The position numbers were made by a program, and so were the translations under genes. The notes beneath the pieces were generated by a model. It was not told where the DNA came from and did no database searches. It saw only the letters and a program-made list of their open reading frames with translations. This document shows, in pieces, positions 27,979 to 35,863 of a stretch of DNA of 64,000 bases; the first letter of the stretch is position 1; the number at the start of each line of letters is the position of its first letter. The DNA comes from Pseudomonadales bacterium (GTDB taxonomy: Bacteria; Pseudomonadota; Gammaproteobacteria; Pseudomonadales; Pseudohongiellaceae): contig JALRBQ010000014.1 in NCBI GenBank assembly GCA_023257655.1, positions 56,261-120,260 of the forward strand, given 5' to 3'.

Positions 27979-29061
27979 ATGGCCATGCAGCGGCTGACAC
28001 AATTCCTGAAATTCGCGGGCATTCCGGGGCTGCTGCTCGCCGGCGTGGCCTGGAATTACGCCGCGGTGGCGCAGGAGATACCTCCCTCGGCTGCCGAAAC
28101 CATCCCGCAGGAGGTCGCACCAGACCCGGTGGATGTGCCGGAGGTGCCGGCGGTGGATGCCGCTGAACTCGCGCGCGAGCGCAGCGAGCGTACTCAGGCG
28201 ATTGAAGAAATGCAGAGTGAGTTTGGCATCTACAGTCCCCAACTCGCCGAGGCCTATGCCGACTTCGGCGCCTATTACCTCAATCTCGGCGACTACGAGA
28301 GCGCGATTGCGCAGTACACATCGGCCCTGCAGATCGCGCGCATCAGCTACGGCCTGTACGGCGAGGAACAGCTGCCGGTGATCCAGAAGCTGATCGAAGC
28401 CAACCAGCAACGACAGGACTGGGAAGAGGTCGACAAGCTGCAACACCTCGCCTATCACATCAGTACCCGTCTCTACGAGATCAAAGATGCGCCTTACCTG
28501 CTCGCGGCGACGGCATATGGCGATTGGAAGTTGCGTGTCGTGAAGGAAAATCTGCTGCAGATGAACAGCCGCACGCTGATTCGGGAGACTGAAGACCTGA
28601 GTGCGTTTTATGACAAGGTGATAGCCCGGTTGGAGACCGAATCGGAGGCGAGTCAGGAAGACCTGTTGCAATTGCTGTATGGCGAATCCATCGCCGACAT
28701 TTCGCTCGCCCGCATGGCGGCGATGACGCCGTTTACTGCCTTTCAAGGGACCGTGTCGCAGTATGTCACCGAGACCCGTTGCCAGAACGGATTGAATTCA
28801 CAAGGGCAGGTTGTGCGCCAGTGCTTCAGCGTGCAAGTGGAAAATCCGCGCTATCGCCAGTCGCAACAGGATGCCAAGCAGATTGCCGTGACTCAGTACA
28901 CTCGAGAGGTGACACGGTCCATCGACAAATTGCAGGCGATCTCGGCCGCAAGCGTCGCTCTCACCGCTGAACAGCGGGCGGCACTGGACAGCCACATCGC
29001 CGAATTGCAGACCGAATCCATCCAACTTCAACGCGTGGCCCGACGCCGCTCTCTGTTCTAG
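27979..29061 (+). CDS. Secreted TPR-containing protein
   Basis: A 360-residue exported protein. After the signal peptide (AVAQE, about residue 33), a low-complexity Pro/Glu/Val linker leads into a TPR-like region (residues about 75-130) with [31 protein letters not shown]. The C-terminal half is helical and has one Cys pair ([14 protein letters not shown]). GGAAGACGC precedes the ATG. It is probably periplasmic. No enzyme motif is seen. The neighbour downstream is the selenoprotein candidate, 124 nt away. Confidence 0.75.
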   Translation: MAMQRLTQFLKFAGIPGLLLAGVAWNYAAVAQEIPPSAAETIPQEVAPDPVDVPEVPAVDAAELARERSERTQAIEEMQSEFGIYSPQLAEAYADFGAYYLNLGDYESAIAQYTSALQIARISYGLYGEEQLPVIQKLIEANQQRQDWEEVDKLQHLAYHISTRLYEIKDAPYLLAATAYGDWKLRVVKENLLQMNSRTLIRETEDLSAFYDKVIARLETESEASQEDLLQLLYGESIADISLARMAAMTPFTAFQGTVSQYVTETRCQNGLNSQGQVVRQCFSVQVENPRYRQSQQDAKQIAVTQYTREVTRSIDKLQAISAASVALTAEQRAALDSHIAELQTESIQLQRVARRRSLF

Positions 29062-29185
29062 GTCGCGCTTTCTTCAATTCGGCGGGACTGCCGGAATTAC
29101 TGGTAATTTGTTGCAACTAAGAGTACAAAAGTGGGGTCAGCCGGGTTTCGACCAGGCTGAGTTTGCGCAATCAATGGAGGAGAGT

Positions 29186-29728
29186 ATGTCTCAGTACATC
29201 AACCGGCTCAGTCGGCTGTTGCTATCCGCACTCGTTGCGGCCGTAGCACTCGGCAGCCAGCTTGTGGCTGCACTGGAAGTCGGGGATCAAGCCCCGGATT
29301 TTTCCTTGCAGGCATCCGATGGCAAGACCTACACCATGTCCCAGTTCAAGGGCGTGCGACCCGTAGTCATTGCCTTCTTTCCCAAAGCCTTCACCGGCGG
29401 ATGAACCATGCAATGTAAAGCGCTGCGTGACAGTGCCAAAGAAATTCAAAGTTTCGACGTTGCTTACTTTATGGCCAGTGTAGACACACTGGAAGACAAC
29501 ACGGCGTTTGCGGCAGAGCATGAGGCAGGATTCCCGATTATGGCGGATCCCACCAAGGCCATGTCGACGGCGTACGGTGTGTTGGGTGAACGCGGTTTCA
29601 ACAACCGCTGGACTTATTACATCAGTGCCGAAGGCATCGTGTTGAAGATTGACAAGGAAACCAACCCGGCAACGGCGGGCAAGGATCTGACGAGAACCAT
29701 GGAAGAACTGGGTTTTCCGAAGATCTAG
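29186..29728 (+). CDS. Exported peroxiredoxin with in-frame UGA at the peroxidatic cysteine: candidate selenoprotein
   Basis: 180 residues if UGA (29402-29404) is read as selenocysteine. The signal peptide ([29 protein letters not shown]) starts at an ATG with GGAGGAGAGT upstream. The peroxiredoxin fold has [19 protein letters not shown], then [10 protein letters not shown]73-TMQCKALRD, and continues with [11 protein letters not shown] and FNNRWTYYI. In BCP/PrxQ-type relatives the position of U73 is the peroxidatic Cys, and C77 would be the resolving Cys. The frame is intact on both sides, so the two track ORFs (29108-29404, 29408-29728) are one gene. A candidate SECIS and a terminator support this. 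The alternative is a nonsense mutation of TGT/TGC. Confidence 0.8.
29402..29436 (+). promoter_or_regulatory. Candidate bacterial SECIS element after the UGA
   Basis: The UGA is followed by 15 nt and then the stem GCGCTG (29420-29425), loop CGTGA, CAGTGC (29431-29436). This is a 6-bp stem with one G-U pair and a 5-nt loop that has G at its second position. The distance and loop G agree with the loose bacterial SECIS model as I remember it. A competing, weaker fold (GCAATGT with ACAGTGC) is also possible. Confidence 0.55.
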
Positions 29729-29754
29729 AACCAGGTTTTACCAGCCAGACCCCG

Positions 29755-29790
29755 ACGGGTGTCAGAGCTTGCTCTGGCACCCGTTCTTCG
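29755..29790 (+). terminator. Strong intrinsic terminator after the peroxiredoxin gene
   Basis: ACGGGTGTCAGAGC and GCTCTGGCACCCGT (29755-29784) form a 14-bp stem with one G-U pair and a TT turn, followed by TTCTTCG. It lies 27 nt after the stop of the peroxiredoxin gene. Confidence 0.85.
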
Positions 29791-29936
29791 TTAGCCCTTC
29801 TGCAGTGAAGAGATCCAGCACAATCATGGCAGAATCCGGGCACTTTCTGTCCGTTCCATGATTTTGTCCGCTTCGGTTGTAGCGCTCCTGACCCTGTGCC
29901 AGAATGACCGCCTTCTGTTTTGAGCGGAGTGAATCC

Positions 29937-30797
29937 ATGTCCAAGACTGGCTTGTGGGCAATTGCCGCGGTCGCGGTGCTTACCCTGCTGTATCTGGTCT
30001 ATCTCGCGGCGACGTTCGAAGCGCCCGCGGGTACTACTACGGTGGCGATTCCGCCGCCGACCCTGCAACCGGTGGTTCGCGAAACGCCCGCTCCACTGCC
30101 GAGTACCCAACTGGCTCCCCCGCCCGAATCTGTTACCGCAACAACGAGCGCGCCGGCGACGGTGGCACCGAAACCGGCAGAAGTTCAAGCGCCGGCTCCT
30201 GTCGTGGCCGACATCGAACTGCCGTCGCTGGGGGAGAGTGATAATTTTATCGCCAACGGGCTGCGTGCGGTGCAAAACGGGGCGACTCTGCTGCGACTGC
30301 TGACCAACGAGCAGATGCTCCGCAAATTCGTCGTGTTCGTGGACAACGTCAGCCGCGGCAGCTTCCCGCAAACGGGCTTGCCCTATCGACCTATAGGACA
30401 GGAAATGCCAGTTACGAACGTGGACGATAATCTGTACACCATGAACAGCAGTGCCCACAACCGGTTCGACCAGTTTGTCGATGCGTTCGTGGCACTTGAT
30501 ACTGATCAGGCCATGCTGTTGTACCGAACGGTGTCTCCCCTGTTGCAACAGGCCTATGCCGAAATCGGCTTTCGGGACGTGAATTTCGACGACACGCTGC
30601 GCACAGCCATCAATCGGGTGCTGAGTGTGAGCGAAGTGCCAGGACCCTATCAGCTCGTGAAACCTTCGGTGATGTTCCTGTATGCCGATGCCAGTATTGA
30701 GAACCTTTCCGCTGTGAACAAGCAGTTGATTCGTCTTGGGCCCGACAACAGTGCCAAGGTAAAGACCAAGCTGCGGCAGTTCCTCGCACAGCTCTAA
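29937..30797 (+). CDS. DUF3014 family protein
   Basis: A 286-residue membrane-anchored protein. One N-terminal helix (about residues 5-23) is followed by a long Pro/Ala/Thr-rich linker (to about residue 90). The conserved DUF3014 domain then holds LLRLLTNEQMLRKFVVFVDNVSRG, HNRFDQFVDAFVALD and YQLVKPSVMFLYADASIE. Function is unknown; a periplasmic location is likely. The ATG at 29937 with GGAGTGAATCC upstream is preferred to the track start. Confidence 0.87.
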   Translation: MSKTGLWAIAAVAVLTLLYLVYLAATFEAPAGTTTVAIPPPTLQPVVRETPAPLPSTQLAPPPESVTATTSAPATVAPKPAEVQAPAPVVADIELPSLGESDNFIANGLRAVQNGATLLRLLTNEQMLRKFVVFVDNVSRGSFPQTGLPYRPIGQEMPVTNVDDNLYTMNSSAHNRFDQFVDAFVALDTDQAMLLYRTVSPLLQQAYAEIGFRDVNFDDTLRTAINRVLSVSEVPGPYQLVKPSVMFLYADASIENLSAVNKQLIRLGPDNSAKVKTKLRQFLAQL

Positions 30798-30828
30798 CGC
30801 TCGTTATTCGGAAGAGTGCTTCATTCCA

Positions 30829-31677
30829 ATGCCAGAAATCACCTCGCCGCTAATTTCCGTTGACTGGTTGCAGCGACACCTGGGTGACCCCAATCTGGTA
30901 ATTCTTGATGCGTCGGTGCCGCCTGTGGTGCCGGGGTTTCAGGCGCTGAATGCAGGCGCAACGTTTCGGGCCATCCCCGGAGCGCGGCGCTTCGATTACG
31001 ACAAGACAATCTGCAAACCCGGCACATCCTTGCCGCATATGATGCCGACGGCGGAGCATTTCCAACAGGAAGTGCGCAAGCTGGGCATCAATCGCGACAG
31101 CGTCATCGTCGTGTATGACGATGTGGGTGTCTATGCGAGCCCGCGTGCCTGGTGGATGTTCCGGGCCATGGGTCATGCCGCCGTCGCCGTTCTGGACGGC
31201 GGATTGCCGGCGTGGATCGACGCCGGCTTGCCCGTTACCGATAGTCTGGCAAGCGCTGCACAGGGCGACTTTGTTGCCAGCCTGGACCCGGACCTCTTCT
31301 GTGATTTTGAAGTGGTGCTGGCTGCGCTGGACGATTCCTCCTGCCAGATCCTCGACGCCCGTTCCGCTGGCCGCTTTCATGGCACGGCCCCTGAACCTCG
31401 CCCTGGCATGCGCAGTGGTCACATGCCCAACGCCAAAAACCTGCCGTTTCCGGACGTTTTGGAGGGTGGCAGGATGAAACCGGTGGCCGAGTTGCAGTCG
31501 CTGTTTGCGAATCTGGCGCAGCCTGAACAGCGCGTGATTACGAGTTGCGGCTCGGGACTCACCGCCTGCGTGCTCACGCTGGCCGCCAACCTCGCCGGAT
31601 ATAACCGGCTGTCCGTGTATGACGGTTCCTGGGCGGAGTGGGGTGCTCCCGGCCATCTGCCCGTCGTCACCGACTGA
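30829..31677 (+). CDS. sseA: 3-mercaptopyruvate/thiosulfate sulfurtransferase (two-domain rhodanese)
   Basis: A 282-residue two-domain rhodanese. The N-terminal domain is inactive (VDWLQRHLGDPNLVILDAS), and the C-terminal domain carries the catalytic cysteine in ITSCGSGLTACVL. The loop CGSGLTA is of the CGSGVTA type found in mercaptopyruvate sulfurtransferases, whereas thiosulfate rhodaneses have CRKGVTA. It would move sulfane sulfur from 3-mercaptopyruvate or thiosulfate to thiols or cyanide. It is cytosolic. The ribosome-binding site is distant and weak. It is convergent with an MscS gene. Confidence 0.87.
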   Translation: MPEITSPLISVDWLQRHLGDPNLVILDASVPPVVPGFQALNAGATFRAIPGARRFDYDKTICKPGTSLPHMMPTAEHFQQEVRKLGINRDSVIVVYDDVGVYASPRAWWMFRAMGHAAVAVLDGGLPAWIDAGLPVTDSLASAAQGDFVASLDPDLFCDFEVVLAALDDSSCQILDARSAGRFHGTAPEPRPGMRSGHMPNAKNLPFPDVLEGGRMKPVAELQSLFANLAQPEQRVITSCGSGLTACVLTLAANLAGYNRLSVYDGSWAEWGAPGHLPVVTD

Positions 31678-31709
31678 TCTTTTTCTCTCTGTTGCCAGCG
31701 CTATCAGCG

Positions 31710-32225
31710 CTACGCCTGCGGGTGGTGGTGGCCGGCGTCCAATTTGATCAAGGGCTTCTGAATCAGCAGATTGTTCGGATAATTGATGAGATTCAAACCG
31801 TCATCTTCGATCAGCACCTGAAACATGGTGATGTCGATAATGGTGCCTTCCAGGGAATTGTCACCATCGACGATGCGTATCCGGTCGCCGATGCGAGCAG
31901 GGTAATAAAAGAAGATGACGATGCTGGCCGTCAGGTTGCTGAGAATCGACCACTGCGCGAACAGGGCGACGCCGCCGATGGCGAGCACCGACGAGCCGAA
32001 CACCAATATGCCGTGGTAGTCCACGCCCCAAATGAAAAACAGGATGAACAGGGACAGCAACGCGATCGCAAAATTGAACACTTTAGAGATGTACTTCGCG
32101 CGCTTCGGCGCCGCCATCTTGCGCTCTCCGATGCGGGTCAGGACCCGCGAAGTGGTACCTGAACCGAACAGATAGGCGATCAGGACGAGGCTGCTCAGGA
32201 ACCAGTTCATGTAGTTAGAATCCAT
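31710..32225 (-). CDS. Small MscS-family mechanosensitive channel
   Basis: A 171-residue protein with three membrane segments (about residues 4-22, 48-66, 72-100). The third is the pore-type helix LAIGGVALFAQWSILSNLTASIVIFFYYP. It is followed by the MscS beta domain start RIGDRIRIVDGDNSLEGTIIDITMFQVLIEDDG. The protein stops after the beta domain, so the C-terminal alpha/beta cage domain of E. coli MscS is absent. The ATG at 32225 is used; the track ORF is longer. Confidence 0.85.
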   Translation of the reverse strand: MDSNYMNWFLSSLVLIAYLFGSGTTSRVLTRIGERKMAAPKRAKYISKVFNFAIALLSLFILFFIWGVDYHGILVFGSSVLAIGGVALFAQWSILSNLTASIVIFFYYPARIGDRIRIVDGDNSLEGTIIDITMFQVLIEDDGLNLINYPNNLLIQKPLIKLDAGHHHPQA

Positions 32226-32386
32226 AGTTTTCCGTAATATCGTGCGCGCTGGTGCAGCGAAAACAGCAATTATCACCTGCACGACTGCAGACGGAAACCG
32301 TTTTTACTCGAATCCCGCTTTTCGCTACAATGCACGCTCACAACTTTGCTGCGGATTTACGTTCCGTCTTGCAAACAGGAAGCACT

Positions 32387-33415
32387 ATGTCTATTTCCAA
32401 GACGTCTGTCTCTACGACGCCAGACGCGGCGGCGCCCGTGGTGGTCGCCGCACTCTATAGATTCGCGGATTTCCCCGATTTCGCCGATTTTCGCCAACCC
32501 CTGCTCAAACTCATGCTCGATCAAGCTGTACGCGGCACGCTGTTACTCGCCACTGAGGGCATCAATGGCACAATCGCCGGTTCTCGTGAAGGCATCGATG
32601 CGGTGCTGGCCTGGTTGCGCCGCGATGCGCGCTTCGCCGCGCTGGAGGCGAAAGAATCCTTTGTCGCGGACAACCCGTTCTATCGCAGCAAGGTCAAACT
32701 GAAGAAAGAGATTGTCACGATGGGTGTCGAGGACATCGATCCACGGCAAATTGTTGGTACCTACGTGGCCCCCAAAGACTGGAATCAGCTCATCGATGAT
32801 CCCGACGTGCTGGTGCTCGACACCCGCAATGAATACGAGGTGGAAATTGGCAGCTTTCGCCGTGCCGTCAATCCCCATACCACGTCATTTCGCGAATTCC
32901 CGGTTTATGTGGCGCAACACCTCGATCCAAAGAAACACAAAAAGGTGGCAATGTTTTGTACCGGTGGTATTCGTTGCGAAAAGTCCACGGCCTATCTCAG
33001 GCAACACGGTTTCGAAGAGGTCTATCACTTGCAAGGTGGCATTCTGAAATATCTGGAGGAAGTGCCGGAGACAGAAACCCGTTGGGAAGGCGAATGCTTT
33101 GTATTTGATAATCGCGTCACGGTGAATCATCGCCTCGAGCGCGGTAATTACGACCAGTGCCATGCCTGCCGCATGCCTATTACAGAAGCAGACAAACAGA
33201 GCGAGCACTATCAGAAAGGTATCAGCTGCCATCATTGCTATGACAAGCATGATCGTCATCAGATTCAGCGTTATGCCGAGCGTGAAAGACAGATGCAACT
33301 CGCCAGGGCGCGGGGAGAGGCTCACATCGGGCAACCGATGCAGGAGACCATCGCTCAGCGTCGCGAGCGCAAACGCCACTTCAAGGAGCAGCAACGGGCG
33401 CAAGAGAAAAGCTAG
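32387..33415 (+). CDS. trhO: tRNA uridine-34 5-hydroxylase (rhodanese-like)
   Basis: A 342-residue member of the YceA/TrhO family, which makes 5-hydroxyuridine at tRNA position 34 with O2. The N-terminal acylphosphatase-like domain has [15 protein letters not shown], then [11 protein letters not shown]. The rhodanese domain holds [20 protein letters not shown] and the active cysteine in [16 protein letters not shown]. The C-terminal part is CxxC-rich (CHACRMP and CHHC), with a basic tail RERKRHF. AGGAAG precedes the ATG at 32387. The divergent MscS gene lies 162 nt away. Confidence 0.92.
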   Translation: MSISKTSVSTTPDAAAPVVVAALYRFADFPDFADFRQPLLKLMLDQAVRGTLLLATEGINGTIAGSREGIDAVLAWLRRDARFAALEAKESFVADNPFYRSKVKLKKEIVTMGVEDIDPRQIVGTYVAPKDWNQLIDDPDVLVLDTRNEYEVEIGSFRRAVNPHTTSFREFPVYVAQHLDPKKHKKVAMFCTGGIRCEKSTAYLRQHGFEEVYHLQGGILKYLEEVPETETRWEGECFVFDNRVTVNHRLERGNYDQCHACRMPITEADKQSEHYQKGISCHHCYDKHDRHQIQRYAERERQMQLARARGEAHIGQPMQETIAQRRERKRHFKEQQRAQEKS

Positions 33416-33508
33416 CGCCTCGCCGTGGCGATAACCCTCCGCGGTGCCATAGCCACCCACAGGTTATTGGGATATAGTCGGCCAATAACAAGAAGAAGGG
33501 TGTCGCCT

Positions 33509-35863
33509 ATGACTGATGTTCTCTCGAAGTCCACAGCTCCTCGCGTCTTTCCAATTATTCTCTGTGTGATCGCCGCCCCGCTAATCCTCGGTGGCGTTCA
33601 ACTCGTGTTTCTGGCCGGTTCATTCTATTACTTGTTGGCGGGGCTGGCGCTGGTCGCTTGTGCGCGCAAGCTCTGGAATGCGGATCCCACGGCCTCCCTG
33701 ATCTATGGTGGCTTGCTGGTGGCAACGATAGCGTGGGCTCTGCTCGAAGCCGGAACCAATCTGTGGGCACTGCTGCCACGCATCGTGCCCCTGGCAGTGA
33801 TCGGCCTGTGGTTTCTCACTCCCTGGTTGCGCTGCACCTTGTACAGCGGCACACCTCCACCCCTGTTTGCTTCCAGCCTCTCGCGCTATGCCGTGCTGAT
33901 CGGGTTTGTCGTAACCGCCTACGTGTTGATCGCCGGCAGTGGATACACCGTGAATCCGCTGGCGCCTCGCAGCACGCAAACGGCAGTCAATAGCGCGACC
34001 GACTGGCCCTCCTATGGCAACACGGTTGGCGGGACACGCTATTCTCCACTCGCAGAAATCAACCGTGACAATGTCGAGGATCTGGAGCTGGCCTGGAGTT
34101 TTCGCACCGGCGCCGGCGGTGCTTTCAAGGCGACTCCGTTGCAGATCGGGGAGCTGTTGTATTTCTGCACCGGCGGCAATATCGTGATCGCACTCGATGC
34201 CGATAGCGGCGAGTTGCGCTGGCAATTCGATCCGCTGGTCAGCCCCGAACATCTGGAATTCGCGCGATACTTCACAACGGGCTGTCGCGGGGTGTCTTAC
34301 TATGCGGCACCTCCCGAATACGACGGCGAGTGCAAGGAGCGCATCCTGACGGCGACATCCGATGCACGATTAATTGCGATCGATGCCATCACCGGTGCCC
34401 GCTGTTCACAATTTGGCGAGCAGGGCGAGATTAACCTCACAATCGGTATGGGGAATGATCCGTTGTTGTTCAACTTCCAGACTTCACCGCCAGGTATCGT
34501 GCGAGGTAACGCAGTGGTGGGTGGCTGGGTGCTGGACAATCGCAGTGTCGGCGAGCCCTCGGGTGTCGTCCGTGCCTTCAATGCCATCAGTGGCCAGTTC
34601 GCCTGGGCCTGGGACATGGGACGACCGGGAATCAATACCGAGCCATTGCGTGGTGAGGTTTACACGCGCGGCACGCCCAATGTCTGGAGTCTGTTCAGCG
34701 TCGACGAAGAGCTGGGCCTGATCTACGCGCCGACCGGGAACGAGACACCGGACTACTTCGGCGGTCAGCGCATGGAAGCGAGTGAGCAGTATGCCAGTTC
34801 GGTAGTGGCCATCGATGGCGAAACCGGTGCTGTGCGCTGGTCCTACCAGACCACGCATCATGACATCTGGGATTATGATGTACCGTCACAACCGGTGCTG
34901 CTCGATTTGCCTGATGCTTCGGGTCAGGTGGTGCCTGCAGTGCTCGTGCCGACCAAACGCGCCGAGGTGTTTGTGCTCAATCGAGTCACCGGGGAACCGC
35001 TGTTCGACATTGAGGAGCGTCCGGTTCCGCAGAGCGGTGGCGTGCCGGAGGACTTCGTGGCGGCGACCCAGCCGTTCGCTGTCGATCTGCCAAACTTCCG
35101 GCCTGACCTGAGTGAACGCAAGATGTGGGGCATCACCCCAATCGATCAGATGCTGTGTCGCATTGAATTTCGCAAGATGCGTTATGAGGGTCACTTCACT
35201 GTGCCCGGAACTGACACGATCCTGCAATTTCCAGGTAATGCCGGAGGTCACAACTGGGGTAGCGTGAGTGTCGACGAAGCGAATCACATCATGGTCGTCA
35301 ATCCGCTGGTCATGTCCAACCAGCTAACCCTGTATCCCCGTGACAATCTGCCGTCAGGTGTTCCGAACAATCAGGTAGGCACGCCTTACGCGCAAACTAC
35401 GGTGCGCTTCATTTCACCGCTGCAGATTCCCTGCCAGCAGCCACCGTATGGTGTGCTCGCAGCCGTGGATCTTGAAACCAAACAATTGTTATGGGAGAGG
35501 CCAATCGGCAGCGCCAAAGCCAGTGGCCCTCTCGGCATTCCTACCCGGCTCCCGCTCACCGTAGGGACACCGCAGTCCGGCGGTACCGTCACTACCGCCG
35601 GCGGTTTGATCTTTATTGCCGGCACCTTCGACAATACCGTGCGCGCCATGGACTTGCTGACTGGTGAGGAACTCTGGCAACATCCTTTACCGTATACTGC
35701 GCAGGGTACGCCGATGACCTATAAGACCTCGGCGGGTGCGCAGACTGTCATCGTCACGGTGCCAGTATTCAATTCCACCTCCGCCGTTGGCTTTCGCGTG
35801 CTGCCGGCAGCCGAAGAAGATCCGTTGGGGGGTTATGTTTTCGCTTACAGGTTGCCGCAGTAG
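33509..35863 (+). CDS. Membrane-bound PQQ glucose-dehydrogenase-type quinoprotein
   Basis: A 784-residue protein of the Gcd type. Five N-terminal membrane helices (about residues 12-145) anchor it to the inner membrane. The periplasmic PQQ propeller follows: WPSYGNTVGGTRYSPLAEIN, SVDEELGLIYAPTGNETPDY, WSYQTTHHDIWDYDVPSQPVL and GHNWGSVSVDEANHIMVVNP. Family members oxidise aldoses to lactones and pass electrons to ubiquinone. The ATG at 33509 (AAGGGTG upstream) is preferred over the track start. No pqq biosynthesis genes are in the window. It overlaps the M42-like gene by 29 nt. Confidence 0.9.
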   Translation: MTDVLSKSTAPRVFPIILCVIAAPLILGGVQLVFLAGSFYYLLAGLALVACARKLWNADPTASLIYGGLLVATIAWALLEAGTNLWALLPRIVPLAVIGLWFLTPWLRCTLYSGTPPPLFASSLSRYAVLIGFVVTAYVLIAGSGYTVNPLAPRSTQTAVNSATDWPSYGNTVGGTRYSPLAEINRDNVEDLELAWSFRTGAGGAFKATPLQIGELLYFCTGGNIVIALDADSGELRWQFDPLVSPEHLEFARYFTTGCRGVSYYAAPPEYDGECKERILTATSDARLIAIDAITGARCSQFGEQGEINLTIGMGNDPLLFNFQTSPPGIVRGNAVVGGWVLDNRSVGEPSGVVRAFNAISGQFAWAWDMGRPGINTEPLRGEVYTRGTPNVWSLFSVDEELGLIYAPTGNETPDYFGGQRMEASEQYASSVVAIDGETGAVRWSYQTTHHDIWDYDVPSQPVLLDLPDASGQVVPAVLVPTKRAEVFVLNRVTGEPLFDIEERPVPQSGGVPEDFVAATQPFAVDLPNFRPDLSERKMWGITPIDQMLCRIEFRKMRYEGHFTVPGTDTILQFPGNAGGHNWGSVSVDEANHIMVVNPLVMSNQLTLYPRDNLPSGVPNNQVGTPYAQTTVRFISPLQIPCQQPPYGVLAAVDLETKQLLWERPIGSAKASGPLGIPTRLPLTVGTPQSGGTVTTAGGLIFIAGTFDNTVRAMDLLTGEELWQHPLPYTAQGTPMTYKTSAGAQTVIVTVPVFNSTSAVGFRVLPAAEEDPLGGYVFAYRLPQ

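Noticed and set aside
29408-29728. Track ORF as a separate 106-residue gene
   Set aside because: It starts at an internal Met two codons after the TGA and has no ribosome-binding site. It is the C-terminal part of the peroxiredoxin in the same frame.
29622-30548. 308-residue minus-strand ORF
   Set aside because: Covers the peroxiredoxin end, its terminator and the DUF3014 gene on the opposite strand; low-complexity, Arg-rich translation.
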